DNA of 64,000 nucleotides from Nitrobacter sp051535215 (GCF_051535215.1 NZ_JBPPLY010000003.1:124001-188000), one strand, 5' to 3'. Positions 15,628-25,723 are shown, counted from the stretch's first letter. Numbers and translations: made by a program. The notes: generated from the sequence alone by a model not told the origin.

Positions 15628-16448
15628 CGGTGACGCTGACCATTCTCGGCTGCGGATCGTCGGCCGGCGTACCGCGTCCTGCGCTCGGCTGGGGCGCCTG
15701 CGATCCCACCAATCCGAGAAACCGCCGACGTCGCTGCTCACTGTTGGTGGAGCGCGCATCGGAACAGGGGACAACGCGTGTCCTGATCGATACGTCGCCG
15801 GATTTGCGCGAGCAGTTGATCGACGTCAACGTCGATCACATCGATGCGGTGTTTCTCACGCACGAGCATGCCGACCAGACGCATGGAATCGACGACCTGC
15901 GCTCGATCGTGCTGCATCAGGGCCAGCGGATTCCGGTGTATCTCAATCAGTCGACATCCAAGGAAATCCTGGCGCGCTTCTCCTACTGTTTCGTGTCGCC
16001 CGAGGGCAGCGGCTATCCGCCCATCCTGGACAGCCTCTCCATCGAGGCAGGCGAAAGCCAGGCGATCGACGGCAAGGGCGGCACCCTCACGCTGTTGGCT
16101 TTTCACGTGCAGCACGGCAACATTCCAGCGCTCGGTTACCGGATCGGCAACGCTGCCTATACGCCCGACGTGCACGACATTCCGCATGAAAGCTGGCAGG
16201 CGCTGCAAGGTCTCGATCTGTGGATCATCGACGCATTGCGATACGCGCAGCATCCCAGCCATTTCAGCGTCGCGGACGCACTGTCGTGGATTGATCGATT
16301 CAAGCCCAAGCGCGCCGTCATCACCAACATGCACGCCGATCTGGACTACGAGGTGTTGCGCCACGAGTTGCCGGAAAATGTCGTGCCGGCCTATGACGGG
16401 ATGCGGCTTCAGATCGGCGACCCCGGCCTTATCTCGACGCTCGAATAG
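15624..16448 (+). CDS. Metallo-beta-lactamase-fold hydrolase (PhnP-like)
   Basis: A 274-residue metallo-hydrolase. It opens with LGCGSSAGVPRP, as in PhnP/YcbL-type cyclic phosphodiesterases. The metal motif reads THEHADQTHGIDDL, where the usual HxHxDH has Gln in place of the second His; further ligands are probably in VQHGN and in the ITNMHADLDYE region. PhnP itself cleaves cyclic phosphates. Here it is not in a phosphonate operon but coupled to tatD by a four-base overlap, so a nucleotide or RNA-related phosphodiesterase is possible. It converges with the acyl-CoA synthetase. Confidence 0.85.
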   Translation: MTVTLTILGCGSSAGVPRPALGWGACDPTNPRNRRRRCSLLVERASEQGTTRVLIDTSPDLREQLIDVNVDHIDAVFLTHEHADQTHGIDDLRSIVLHQGQRIPVYLNQSTSKEILARFSYCFVSPEGSGYPPILDSLSIEAGESQAIDGKGGTLTLLAFHVQHGNIPALGYRIGNAAYTPDVHDIPHESWQALQGLDLWIIDALRYAQHPSHFSVADALSWIDRFKPKRAVITNMHADLDYEVLRHELPENVVPAYDGMRLQIGDPGLISTLE

Positions 16449-16461
16449 CAGGGCAAACGGC

Positions 16462-18105
16462 TTAAGCCGAGATCGCCTTCGCCGAATTGACCTGACTTCT
16501 CAGCAGGAATTTCTGGATCTTTCCAGTCGAGGTTTTCGGGATCGTCCCGAACACCACGGCCTTCGGCGTCTTGAATCCCGGTATGTGCTCGCGGCAAAAG
16601 GCGATGATATCTGCCTCGGTCGCGTGCGCGCCGTCTTTCAGTTCGATGAAGGCGCAAGGCACCTCGCCCCACTTGGCGTCCGGTTTGGCGACCACGGCGG
16701 CAAACAGCACGGCAGGGTGCTTGTACAGGATGTCTTCCACCTCGAGCGAGGAAACGTTCTCACCTCCGGAAATGATGATGTCCTTGGAGCGATCCTTGAT
16801 GATGACGTAGCCGTCCTCATCGAGCACGCCGAGATCGCCGGTATGAAACCATCCGCCCGCGAAGGCTTCTCTGGTCGCCTTCTCGTTCTTGAGGTATCCC
16901 TTCATCACGATGTTGCCGCGGAACATGACCTCGCCGACGGTCTCGCCGTCGCGCGGCACCTCGCGCATGGTCTCCGGGTCAAGGACGGTGATGGCTTCCT
17001 CGAGCGGGTAAGGAACACCCTGCCGTCGCTTGAACTGGGCGCGCTGATCGCCGGGGAGGTCGTCCCAACCCGGCTGTTCGGCACAGACCGCGGCGGGACC
17101 GTACGTTTCCGTCAGCCCATAGACATGGGTGAGCTTGATGCCGATGCTTTCCGCACCCTCGAGCACGGCGACGGGGGGCGCAGCGCCGGCGATTAGCCCG
17201 ACGACCGACCGGGCGGCTTTGCCCTTGGGCGCGCCGGGCGCGTTGATCAGGGTGTTGTAGACGATCGGCGCGCCGCACATGTGGGTGACGCTGTGCTTCG
17301 GAATCAGTTCGAAAATCCTGGCAGGATCGACCTTGCGCAAGCACACGTTTACGCCCGCCGCTGCGGCAACGCTCCACGTGAAGCACCAGCCGTTGCAGTG
17401 GAACATGGGCAGGGTCCAGAGATAGGACGGATGCTGCCCCAGTCCACCAGCCAGGATATTGCTGACGGCATTGAGGTAAGCGCCGCGATGGTGCGTAACG
17501 ACGCCTTTCGGATTGCCGGTGGTGCCGGAGGTGTAGCTCAGCGCGATCGCATCCCACTCGTCCTGCGGCGGCACGGCGATGAAATCCGGATCGCCCGCGG
17601 CGACGGCCGCCTCATATTCGATTTCGCCGATGCGCTCGCCTCCCGAAAAAGCCGCGTCATCGACGTCGATGACGAAGGGTTTAGGGCCGGTCATCAGCGC
17701 CAGCGCCGCGGCGATGACGGCGGAGAACTCCGGGTCGACCAGAATGACCTTGGCGCCGCCATGATCCAGCATGAAGGCGAGGGAGGCCGCCTCAAGACGG
17801 ATATTGAGCGTGTTGAGTATGGCGCCGGTCATCGGCACGGCGAAATGAACCTCGTTCATCGCGGGGATGTTCGGCAACATCACCGCCACGGTATCGCCGC
17901 GCCCGATTCCCCGTCCTGCGAGATACGATGCAAAGCGCCGGCAGCGGGCATAGGTCTCAGCCCAGGTGAAGATGCGTCCCTCGTAGACTGTGCTCGGCAG
18001 GCGGGGATACACCGACGCGCTTCGCTCAAGGAAGCTCAGCGGCGACAGCGGCACGAAGTTGGCGGGGTTTTTGTCCAGACCAATACTGTATTGATTTTCG
18101 ACCAT
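16462..18105 (-). CDS. Acyl-CoA synthetase (AMP-forming)
   Basis: Activates a carboxylic acid to its CoA thioester through an acyl-adenylate. The 547-residue protein has the AMP-binding signature YTSGTTGNPKG (about residues 190-200), the A4-like HVYGLTETYGP, and the hinge plus C-terminal lysine region with STGKIQKFLLR. Length and sequence fit the medium/long-chain or aryl-CoA ligase group (often named AlkK-like); the substrate is not readable. A GAAGGG sits eight bases before ATG 18103-18105. It lies 95 bases downstream of a TRAP transporter on the same strand, suggesting the transporter imports the acid that this enzyme activates. Confidence 0.9.
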   Translation of the reverse strand: MVENQYSIGLDKNPANFVPLSPLSFLERSASVYPRLPSTVYEGRIFTWAETYARCRRFASYLAGRGIGRGDTVAVMLPNIPAMNEVHFAVPMTGAILNTLNIRLEAASLAFMLDHGGAKVILVDPEFSAVIAAALALMTGPKPFVIDVDDAAFSGGERIGEIEYEAAVAAGDPDFIAVPPQDEWDAIALSYTSGTTGNPKGVVTHHRGAYLNAVSNILAGGLGQHPSYLWTLPMFHCNGWCFTWSVAAAAGVNVCLRKVDPARIFELIPKHSVTHMCGAPIVYNTLINAPGAPKGKAARSVVGLIAGAAPPVAVLEGAESIGIKLTHVYGLTETYGPAAVCAEQPGWDDLPGDQRAQFKRRQGVPYPLEEAITVLDPETMREVPRDGETVGEVMFRGNIVMKGYLKNEKATREAFAGGWFHTGDLGVLDEDGYVIIKDRSKDIIISGGENVSSLEVEDILYKHPAVLFAAVVAKPDAKWGEVPCAFIELKDGAHATEADIIAFCREHIPGFKTPKAVVFGTIPKTSTGKIQKFLLRSQVNSAKAISA

Positions 18106-18200
18106 ATCTTTTACCCTTCAGTGCCTTGCGAAGGATTTTTTATTTTCTGCTCTATCTATATCAGAAAACAGAGACGGAAGGCTGACCAACTCTCTGGTAT

Positions 18201-20090
18201 TTATTTCAGAAATCCAATTGAAATCCATGGGAATGCGGCCACGGCGATCAAGCCGATCAACAATGCCAGCATGTAACCCCAGATCGGCCTGATCCCATCG
18301 GCAGGATCGACGCGACCGATGGCGCAGGCGGCATAATACCCTACGCCAAAAGGCGGCGCGAACAGGCCCATGCCCATGGCCAGGATAATGACCATTGCGT
18401 AGTGGACCTCGTGAATCCCGACGGCCCTGGCGATGGGAAACAGCAGCGGGCCGAACAGAACGACCGCTGGAATACCTTCGAGAACGCTGCCGAGAACGGT
18501 GAAGGCGACGATCGAGACGGCAATGAAGCTGACGCCGCCACCGGGCAGGCCGGTCATCGTGGCCGCGAGCGTCCGGGAAAAGCCGGACTGGGTCAGTCCC
18601 CACGCCATGCCGGTTGCCGTTCCGATGATGAGCAGGATCGCACCCGACAGGGAGGCAGTTTCAATCAGCATCGGCAGCAATCTTCGCCAGTCGAACCGAC
18701 GGTAGAGCAACAGGCCGGCGAAAACGGCATAGACGATACCGATGGTCGAGACCTCTGTTGCGGTCGCGATTCCCTCGACGACGGCAGCGCGGATCACGAA
18801 CGGCAGCGCCAGCGCGGGCAGGGCGACGACAAACGTCCGTGCGATCTCGCCGGCCCCGGTCTTTTCAATGTGGCTCAGGTCGTCGCCACGGTGCCGCCAC
18901 CACACCAGCGCCGACAATGTGACCGCCAGCACAGCGCCCGGAAGCAATCCGCCGGTGAACAGCGCCGCGATCGAGACGCCGGTCACCGAACCGATCGTGA
19001 TCAACACCAGACTCGGCGGAATGGTTTCGGTCTGGGCGCCGGTGGCCGCGAGCAGGGCGACGAGGTCGCCCGGTTCGGCGCCGCGCTTCTTCATCTCCGG
19101 AAACAGCACGGGAGCCACGGCCGCCATGTCCGCCGCCTTGGCACCGGAAATGCCTGACACCAGATACATCGCGCCGATCAGCACATAGTGAAGACCGCCG
19201 CGAATATGACCGAGCAGGCTGGCAAGAAACGCCACCATGGCGCGCGCCATCCCGGTCATTTCGATCAGCAGGCCGAGGAAGACGAACAGCGGGACGGCGA
19301 GCAGGATGAGATGGCTCATGCCCTCGTCCATCCGTCCGACCAACACTATCAGCGGCGTCCGCGTGGTCAGCGAAAGATATCCGTAGATCGCAAGGCCAAA
19401 TCCGAAGGCGATCGGCACGCCCGCGAATACGCAGAGTCCGGCCACGCCGACGAAAAAGATCACCAGGTTCACGTTGCCTAATGGCAACAACCACGGCTGC
19501 ATTAGCCGGAATGCGGAAATCACGACGATGACGGTCGCGGCGGCGCCGAGCAGGGTCCGCATATTGCAAATGCGCACGAGCCGTAGCAGCGCAAAGGCAG
19601 CCATCAGGCCGATGCCCACCGGCAGCGCCGCCGCGCGCCACACGTTGGAAATCTGCAATGCCGGCGTGGTGATGAAGCTTTCCTCATAGGCATAATCCCA
19701 CGACGGCCGGACTATCAGGATCAAAAAGGCGAGGGCCGCACAGACAGCGACTGCGTCAAGGAAGGCGCGTTGTGCGGGGCGAGCCTGCGCGACCAACGCG
19801 GTCATGCGCATGTGCTCGCCGCGACGGAATGCCGTGACCGCGCCCAGCATCGCCAGCCACAGGAACAGGATCGACGCCAGTTCATCGGACCAGATGAGGG
19901 GCCGGTGAAGCAGGTAGCGAGAAACCACGCCTGCGAACAATACGACGATTTCCGCAACGACGAGCGCGGCGGCCGGCACTTCGACGAGATATCCGAGACA
20001 TGCGTCGAGCGACGCGGCCAGCGAGCGCCGGCGCGCAAAATCCGGCGTTTCCCCGTCCGCCGTCGCTTCCGTGCCTTCGGCGCGAGCCAT
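18201..20090 (-). CDS. dctM: TRAP transporter, fused DctQ-DctM permease
   Basis: A single 629-residue protein combining the small DctQ-type subunit (residues about 20-190, four spans) with the large DctM-type permease (about 215-629, many spans). These are normally separate genes. The DctM part shows conserved family blocks such as GISGAKAADMAAVAPVLFP, LVALLAATGAQTETIPPS and the C-terminal FAPPFGVGYY. Start ATG 20088-20090 has GGGAG six bases upstream; an in-frame upstream ATG lacks it and overlaps dctP. TRAP systems import carboxylates driven by sodium or protons with a periplasmic binding protein. Fused QM proteins are known in many proteobacteria. Confidence 0.92.
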   Translation of the reverse strand: MARAEGTEATADGETPDFARRRSLAASLDACLGYLVEVPAAALVVAEIVVLFAGVVSRYLLHRPLIWSDELASILFLWLAMLGAVTAFRRGEHMRMTALVAQARPAQRAFLDAVAVCAALAFLILIVRPSWDYAYEESFITTPALQISNVWRAAALPVGIGLMAAFALLRLVRICNMRTLLGAAATVIVVISAFRLMQPWLLPLGNVNLVIFFVGVAGLCVFAGVPIAFGFGLAIYGYLSLTTRTPLIVLVGRMDEGMSHLILLAVPLFVFLGLLIEMTGMARAMVAFLASLLGHIRGGLHYVLIGAMYLVSGISGAKAADMAAVAPVLFPEMKKRGAEPGDLVALLAATGAQTETIPPSLVLITIGSVTGVSIAALFTGGLLPGAVLAVTLSALVWWRHRGDDLSHIEKTGAGEIARTFVVALPALALPFVIRAAVVEGIATATEVSTIGIVYAVFAGLLLYRRFDWRRLLPMLIETASLSGAILLIIGTATGMAWGLTQSGFSRTLAATMTGLPGGGVSFIAVSIVAFTVLGSVLEGIPAVVLFGPLLFPIARAVGIHEVHYAMVIILAMGMGLFAPPFGVGYYAACAIGRVDPADGIRPIWGYMLALLIGLIAVAAFPWISIGFLK

Positions 20091-20119
20091 TTTGACTCCC
20101 TTGCGTCCGAGGCCGGCTT

Positions 20120-21139
20120 TTATACGAGCTTGCCTACCGATTTCTCCAGCAACGACCACGCCTGATCGCCGTACTTGCCTTTCCATTCGGAATAGAAACC
20201 GGCGGATTGCAGCTTGTCGCGGAACGGGCCGGGTTCAGGCTGATTGAAGATCAGCCCCTTGGCGGCGAGGTCGGCACGGACCGTCGCATTCAGCTTCTCG
20301 ATATCCTCGCGTTCCTTGACCGCCGCTGCATTGATGTTTCTCGCGACGATAGCGCGGATGTCGACCGGAAGCGCCTCCCATGCGCGGCGATTGGCCAGGA
20401 ACCAGAAGCCGTCCCACATATGATTGGTCAGCGAGCAGTATTTTTGCACCTCATAAAGTTTGGCGACCGCGATCAGCGCGAGCGGATTTTCCTGACCTTC
20501 GACGATCTTCGTCTGCAAGGCCGAATAGACCTCGTTGAAATTGATCGAGGCGGGCGAAGCATCGAGCGCCTTGAACATCGAGGTCCAGAGCGGCGAAACC
20601 GGCACGCGTATCTTGAATCCCTTGAAGTCGCCCGGCCCGTTGATCGGCCTGATCGACGACGTGGTCTGCCGGAATCCGTTGTCCCAGATCTTGTCCATCA
20701 CGACGAGATTGGACTTGGTGATTTCGCCGCGGATATATGCGCCGAGTTCGCCATCCATCGCTTTCCAAACCGTCGCGTAATCTGGAAATGCAAAACCGAT
20801 GCCGTTGATCGATGCTGTCGGCACCAACGCGGCCAGGATCAGGCCCGACAAGGTGAAAAACTCAACGCCGCCAGAACGTATCTGACTGAGCGCATCGGTA
20901 TCGGAACCGAGCTGATTGCTGGGAAAAATCTGCAAATCGACCCGTCCGTCGGTCTCGGTCCTGATCGCAGCCGCCATTTCCTTGGCGCGGATGTTCAGCG
21001 GATGCGACTCCGGCAGATTGTTTGCGTATTTGTAAGAAAACTCAGCCTTCTGTGCGCGTGCCACAAATGGCGCGCCGACGCTGCCCAGGATGACCGTCGC
21101 CGCCGACGCTTTCAGCACTGTACGACGCGAAAAGCCCAT
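20120..21139 (-). CDS. dctP: TRAP transporter substrate-binding protein (DctP family)
   Basis: Periplasmic binding protein that delivers substrate to the DctQM permease encoded next. The 339-residue product starts at 21137-21139 (GGGAG nine bases upstream). Its signal carries a twin-arginine motif SRRTVLKASAA (residues 4-14). The mature part has the usual motifs: NNLPESHPLNIRAKEM, FPSNQLGSDTDALSQIRSG, and the substrate-clamping GFKIRVP around residue 160, with the conserved Arg that binds carboxylates. It is the first gene of dctP-dctQM-acyl-CoA synthetase. The substrate is not identifiable by eye. Confidence 0.93.
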   Translation of the reverse strand: MGFSRRTVLKASAATVILGSVGAPFVARAQKAEFSYKYANNLPESHPLNIRAKEMAAAIRTETDGRVDLQIFPSNQLGSDTDALSQIRSGGVEFFTLSGLILAALVPTASINGIGFAFPDYATVWKAMDGELGAYIRGEITKSNLVVMDKIWDNGFRQTTSSIRPINGPGDFKGFKIRVPVSPLWTSMFKALDASPASINFNEVYSALQTKIVEGQENPLALIAVAKLYEVQKYCSLTNHMWDGFWFLANRRAWEALPVDIRAIVARNINAAAVKEREDIEKLNATVRADLAAKGLIFNQPEPGPFRDKLQSAGFYSEWKGKYGDQAWSLLEKSVGKLV

Positions 21140-21525
21140 CTGAACCGTCTCCCTGACGTTTGTTGTTGTGCAGTACAAGTCCACGATGCAAAGCGCCGTG
21201 TCTGGTCATCACTTCGCGATTCTCACGTCAAACTCTTCGCGCAATTCCCGCCGATCGCGCGGTCACGATCTCCGTGCGGAGTTCATTCTGCAAGCGCTAT
21301 TTCGAGCAAGGAACTGAATCGATTGCAGCACGGTTTGCAAAAAACTCCGCTAAGCCGTTGGGATCTAGTGCAATAAATATTCCATAATATACCTTATGCG
21401 AATTACAGGAAGGATTGCAGCGATAGGTAGGAAGCCTGTAGGCGGTTGGCTTGCCGAGGGTTGCCTGACTTCTTTATTGGACATTTCAAGGGCGAAGCCG
21501 GTCTGATTGCTGCGCTGATCGCGAA
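21140..21525. other. 386-base gap between the TRAP operon and czcA
   Basis: No gene is supported. It contains the AT-rich likely promoter of the TRAP operon (below); the rest is featureless to the eye. Confidence 0.4.
21374..21402 (-). promoter_or_regulatory. Candidate promoter with overlapping inverted repeat for the TRAP operon
   Basis: On the minus strand, TTCGCA (21397-21402) and TATTTA (21374-21379) are 17 bases apart. An inverted repeat ATATT-CCAT-AATAT (21377-21390) overlaps the -10 region and could be an operator. It is about 240 bases before the dctP ATG. This is eye-found and weak. Confidence 0.27.
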
Positions 21526-24500
21526 CTATCCATCCTGCCGCCCCGACGACGACGCGGTTGCGGACAGATCGTTCGCAGGCGCCGGGTCGGAGTCTTTCCG
21601 GAACAGAATATACAACGCCGGCAATACCAGCAGCGTCAGGATGGTCGACGAGACGATACCGCCGATCACGACGGTTGCCAGGGGTCGCTGTACTTCGGCG
21701 CCCGCGCCGGTCGCGATTGCCATCGGCACGAACCCAAGGGATGCGACCAGCGCCGTCATCAGGACTGGTCGCAGCCGCGTCGAGGCGCCCTGATAAACCG
21801 CATCGAACACCGACATTCCTTCACGCCGCAACCGTTCGATGAAAGAAATGATGACGATGCCGTTCAGGACGGCGACGCCTGACAGCGCGATGAAGCCAAC
21901 GCCGGCGCTGATGGACAGCGGGATGCCGCGCAGCAGCAGCGCCAGAACGCCGCCGGTGAGGGCCAGCGGCACGCCGCTGAACACCAGGAACGCATCGGCG
22001 AGCGATCCAAAACTCATGAATAAAAGCAACAGGACGAGCGCCAGCGCAACCGGCACCACAATCGTCAAGCGTTTGGTTGCCGAGACGAGTTGTTCGAACT
22101 GCCCTCCCCAGCCGATCCAATAGCCGGGCGGCAGCCTGACTTTCTCCGCGACTGCGCGCTGCGCGTCGGCCACGAACGATCCGAGGTCCCGTTCGCGAAC
22201 GTTGGCGGTGACGACGATGCGACGTTTGCCGTTTTCGCGGCTGATCTGGTTGGGACCCGGCGCGACTTCGACGGTTGCCACCGACGAAAGCGGCACGTAG
22301 CGCATCTGGAGCGCAGTTGATGCCGACCATGCGACCGCCGTTCTCTCCGCGACTGCGTTCTCGGTCGGAGGCAGCGGAATGGAAATGGCGCGGATCGCCT
22401 CCAGACGGCCTCGCAGGTTTTCAGGAAGGCGGACCACGATGTCGAAACGCCGGTCGCCATCGAACAGCTTGCCGGCGCTCTTGCCGCCGATCGCAATCTC
22501 CACGACGTTCTGGACATCAGCGGTGTTGAGGCCATAGCGCGACAACGCACCGCGGTCGAGCCTGACGGTCAGGATTGGAAGCCCCGCGACCTGCTCGACC
22601 TTGACGTCGGTCGCGCCAGGAATAGTCGTGATCGCGGATTGCACCTGTTTCGCCGCGCCCTGGAGAATGTCCAGATCGTCGCCGAAGATTTTGATGCCGA
22701 CGTCGCTGCGTACGCCTGAAATCAGTTCGTTGACGCGCAACTGGATCGGTTGGGAAATTTCATATGCGCTGCCGGGAATCTCGTTCGCGGCTCTTTCGAG
22801 TTCCTCCACCAGTTCGGACTTGGGCTTCGACGGATCTGGCCATTCCTCGCGCGGTTTCAGCATGACGTAGCCGTCGGACATCGATGGCGGCATCGCATCG
22901 GTGGCGATCTCGGCGGTGCCGGTCCGCGCGAAGAAATCCTTCACTTCCGGAATTTTCCTGATCCGGTTCTCCAGCGCCATCTGGAGATCGAGCGACTGCG
23001 TCAGACTGGTCCCGGGTATCCGGATCGCGGCGATGGCGACGTCTCCCTCGTCGAGCGATGGAATGAATTCACCGCCCATGCGCATCGCGGCGACGCCGCT
23101 CGCCAGCACCATGACGACAGCGCCCGACACCACCAGACGCCGATGACGCATCGCGCCTTCGAGCAGCGGCAGGTAGGCCTGCTTTGCCCCGCGCATGAAG
23201 AGGTTCTCCTTTTCGGAAACTCTTCCGGTCATCACAATCGCAACGGCCGCAGGGACGAAAGTAACGGAGAAAATTGCGGCGCCCAGCAACGCCATCAGCA
23301 CGGTGAGCGCCATCGGTGTGAACATCTTGCCTTCGACACCGGTGAGCGTCAGCACCGGCAGGTACACGACCGCTATGATCGCGATGCCGAACAGGCTGGG
23401 TTTGATCACCTCGCGGGACCCGTCGAGAATCGTCCGCAGACGTTCGTCGAGCGACAGAAGCCGCCCCACCCTGCGCTGCTCCCCGGCAAGAAGCCGCATG
23501 CAGTTCTCCACGATGATCACCGCGCCGTCGACGATGATGCCGAAGTCGATGGCACCGAGGCTCATCAGGTTTGCGCTGACTCTCGTCTCGGCCATCCCGG
23601 TGATCGTGAAGAGCATCGCCAGCGGGATTACGCATGCCGTCACGATTGCCGCGCGGATGTTTCCGAGAATGAGAAACAACACCGCAATGACGAGAAGCGC
23701 GCCTTCGATCAGGTTTTTCTGCACGGTTCTGATGGTCGCGTCGACCAGGTCGGTCCGGTCATAAACGGTCCGCGCGATCACGCCGTCGGGAAGTGATCGT
23801 GCGATCTCGCCGAGCCTGGCCGCGACGCGGTTCGCAACAGCGCGGCTGTTCTCGCCGATCAGCAGCATCGCCGTGCCGAGAACGGTCTCCTTGCCGTCCA
23901 GCGTGGCGGCTCCTGTCCGCAGGTCCTTGCCCTCCCGCACGTCGGCCACGTCGCGGATGCGGACGGGAATGCCGGCGCGTGATCCGATGACGATGTCCTG
24001 GATCTCGGTGATATTGGCGACCTGCCCCGGCGTGCGAACGAGATATTGTTCGCCGTTACGCTCGATATAGCCCGCGCCAACGTTTGCGTTATTGGCCGCG
24101 AGAGCCGTCATCACGTCGCGGAATCCCAGATTGTAGGCCATCAGCCGACCCGGATCCGGCAACACATGAAACTGGCGTTCGTATCCGCCGATGGTGTTGA
24201 CCTCGATTATGCCGGGAACGGTGCGCAGTTGCGGCTTGATGATCCAGTCCTGAATCGTGCGCAGCTCGCTCGGCGTGTATTCACTGCCGCCGGGCGCCCT
24301 CGCGCCTTGCCGGGCCTCAACGGTGTACATGAAAATCTCACCGAGCCCGGTCGACACCGGCCCCATCGCGACCTCGACACCGGGAGGCAACTGGTCCTTC
24401 ACCTGCTGGATGCGCTCGTTGACAAGCTGCCGTGCGAAGTAGATGTCGGTGCCATCGAGAAAGACGACCGTGACCTGGCTCAAGCCGTAGCGCGAACTCG

Positions 24501-24750
24501 ATCGCGTATAGTCAAGCTTTGGAAGACCAGCCATCGCTGTCTCGACCGGAAACGTGATGCGCTGTTCGGTTTCCAGCGGGGAGTAGCCCGGCGCGCGCGT
24601 ATTGATCTGCACCTGGACATTGGTGATGTCCGGCACGGCATCGATCGGCAGGCGGGTGAAATTCCAGGCTCCGACGGCTCCAACGCCAAGGGCAAACAGG
24701 ATCACCAGCCAGCGCTGGCGGATTGAAAAAGCGAGGACGGCATCAATCAT
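21526..24750 (-). CDS. czcA: Heavy-metal efflux RND pump, inner-membrane component (CzcA/CusA family)
   Basis: Proton-driven inner-membrane pump of a tripartite exporter. At 1074 residues it has the normal RND length. The transmembrane helix 4 motif reads DFGIIVDGAVIIVEN, placing D402, D408 and E415 exactly where the CzcA proton-relay residues sit. That favours the Co/Zn/Cd type over the Cu/Ag (CusA) type. Spans flank two large periplasmic loops, as expected. The czcB stop overlaps this start by eight bases. Exact metal specificity is not readable. Nothing regulatory (such as a two-component system) lies nearby. Confidence 0.93.
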   Translation of the reverse strand: MIDAVLAFSIRQRWLVILFALGVGAVGAWNFTRLPIDAVPDITNVQVQINTRAPGYSPLETEQRITFPVETAMAGLPKLDYTRSSSRYGLSQVTVVFLDGTDIYFARQLVNERIQQVKDQLPPGVEVAMGPVSTGLGEIFMYTVEARQGARAPGGSEYTPSELRTIQDWIIKPQLRTVPGIIEVNTIGGYERQFHVLPDPGRLMAYNLGFRDVMTALAANNANVGAGYIERNGEQYLVRTPGQVANITEIQDIVIGSRAGIPVRIRDVADVREGKDLRTGAATLDGKETVLGTAMLLIGENSRAVANRVAARLGEIARSLPDGVIARTVYDRTDLVDATIRTVQKNLIEGALLVIAVLFLILGNIRAAIVTACVIPLAMLFTITGMAETRVSANLMSLGAIDFGIIVDGAVIIVENCMRLLAGEQRRVGRLLSLDERLRTILDGSREVIKPSLFGIAIIAVVYLPVLTLTGVEGKMFTPMALTVLMALLGAAIFSVTFVPAAVAIVMTGRVSEKENLFMRGAKQAYLPLLEGAMRHRRLVVSGAVVMVLASGVAAMRMGGEFIPSLDEGDVAIAAIRIPGTSLTQSLDLQMALENRIRKIPEVKDFFARTGTAEIATDAMPPSMSDGYVMLKPREEWPDPSKPKSELVEELERAANEIPGSAYEISQPIQLRVNELISGVRSDVGIKIFGDDLDILQGAAKQVQSAITTIPGATDVKVEQVAGLPILTVRLDRGALSRYGLNTADVQNVVEIAIGGKSAGKLFDGDRRFDIVVRLPENLRGRLEAIRAISIPLPPTENAVAERTAVAWSASTALQMRYVPLSSVATVEVAPGPNQISRENGKRRIVVTANVRERDLGSFVADAQRAVAEKVRLPPGYWIGWGGQFEQLVSATKRLTIVVPVALALVLLLLFMSFGSLADAFLVFSGVPLALTGGVLALLLRGIPLSISAGVGFIALSGVAVLNGIVIISFIERLRREGMSVFDAVYQGASTRLRPVLMTALVASLGFVPMAIATGAGAEVQRPLATVVIGGIVSSTILTLLVLPALYILFRKDSDPAPANDLSATASSSGRQDG

Positions 24751-25723
24751 GCTCGGCCTCGCCTTTACCCATTTCCGCTTTTACGACGAAGCTGTTTTCG
24801 GCGACGTAGGGTTCTCCCGCCGAAAGCCCCGCACGGATCTCCACGAATTTCGCATCGGATTCTCCAAGTTCGACCGGACGAGCCTCGATCTTGTCCCCGC
24901 CTTCCCGTACAAACACGACCGTCTTGTTTTCCAGCGTCTGTATCGCACCCACGCGAACGGCAACTGGCACGTCGCGTTTCGCCAGCACAAGCCGCGCGGT
25001 GACGAACAGTCCCGGACGCAGGCGTCCACTGGTATTTGCCAGAACGATCCGGGCGATAGCCGTCTGCGTATCGCTCGATCCGACCGGCGCGACGTAGGAA
25101 ATGTGACCCTTGATGTCCGCGCCGCCGTCGTCCGGGTCGATCAGCACTTCGTCTCCGTTGCGGACACGATTCAGATCCTGACGGTAGATCGACAGGTCGA
25201 CCCAGATCGTCGACAGGTCGGCGACGACAAAGGACGGCTTCTGTTCCGAAGCATATTCGCCGAGCGAGATCTGGCGGTCGATCACGGTGCCGCTGATCGG
25301 TGCTTTCAGGTCATAGACGGTGAGACTCTGGTTGCTTTCAACCGACGCAAGCTGATCGTTTTTGGCGACCGTATCGCCAATCCGTTTGCTGATCGAGCGA
25401 ACGATGCCCGGGAAACGCGGCGTCACCTGAACCACCGCCTCCTGGTTGGCGCGCAGCACGCCGTTGAAGGACAGTGTATCGCTGAGCGTGGCCTTACCCG
25501 CCTTGGCGAGCACCGCACCGGCAGCCGCGAGCTTGACGTCGCTGATCAGAATGCGGTCGGCACCGTGCTCGTCCTGCTCGACATGGCCATTTGCGGCTTT
25601 CTCACTCTGATGGCTGGTCCGCGCAACCGGCGCAGCGGGTTTCGTCAGCCCCATCATGCGATAGCCGATGGCTGCGACCGCGAGAGCCGCAACAGCGGCA
25701 ATAATTATCGACAGCATCTTCAT
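24743..25723 (-). CDS. czcB: RND efflux periplasmic adaptor (CzcB-like)
   Basis: Membrane-fusion protein linking CzcA to CzcC. The 326-residue chain has one N-terminal span (residues 3-23), then a periplasmic domain with SFNGVLRANQEAVVQVTPRFPGIV (lipoyl/barrel part) and IGDTVAKNDQLASVES. The region about 39-55 carries His/Asp/Glu (HVEQDEHGADR), which may bind metal. It overlaps czcC by four bases and czcA by eight, so the three are tightly coupled. At 326 residues it is shorter than many CzcB proteins (about 500), because it lacks the long N-terminal metal-binding extension. Confidence 0.92.
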   Translation of the reverse strand: MKMLSIIIAAVAALAVAAIGYRMMGLTKPAAPVARTSHQSEKAANGHVEQDEHGADRILISDVKLAAAGAVLAKAGKATLSDTLSFNGVLRANQEAVVQVTPRFPGIVRSISKRIGDTVAKNDQLASVESNQSLTVYDLKAPISGTVIDRQISLGEYASEQKPSFVVADLSTIWVDLSIYRQDLNRVRNGDEVLIDPDDGGADIKGHISYVAPVGSSDTQTAIARIVLANTSGRLRPGLFVTARLVLAKRDVPVAVRVGAIQTLENKTVVFVREGGDKIEARPVELGESDAKFVEIRAGLSAGEPYVAENSFVVKAEMGKGEAEHD

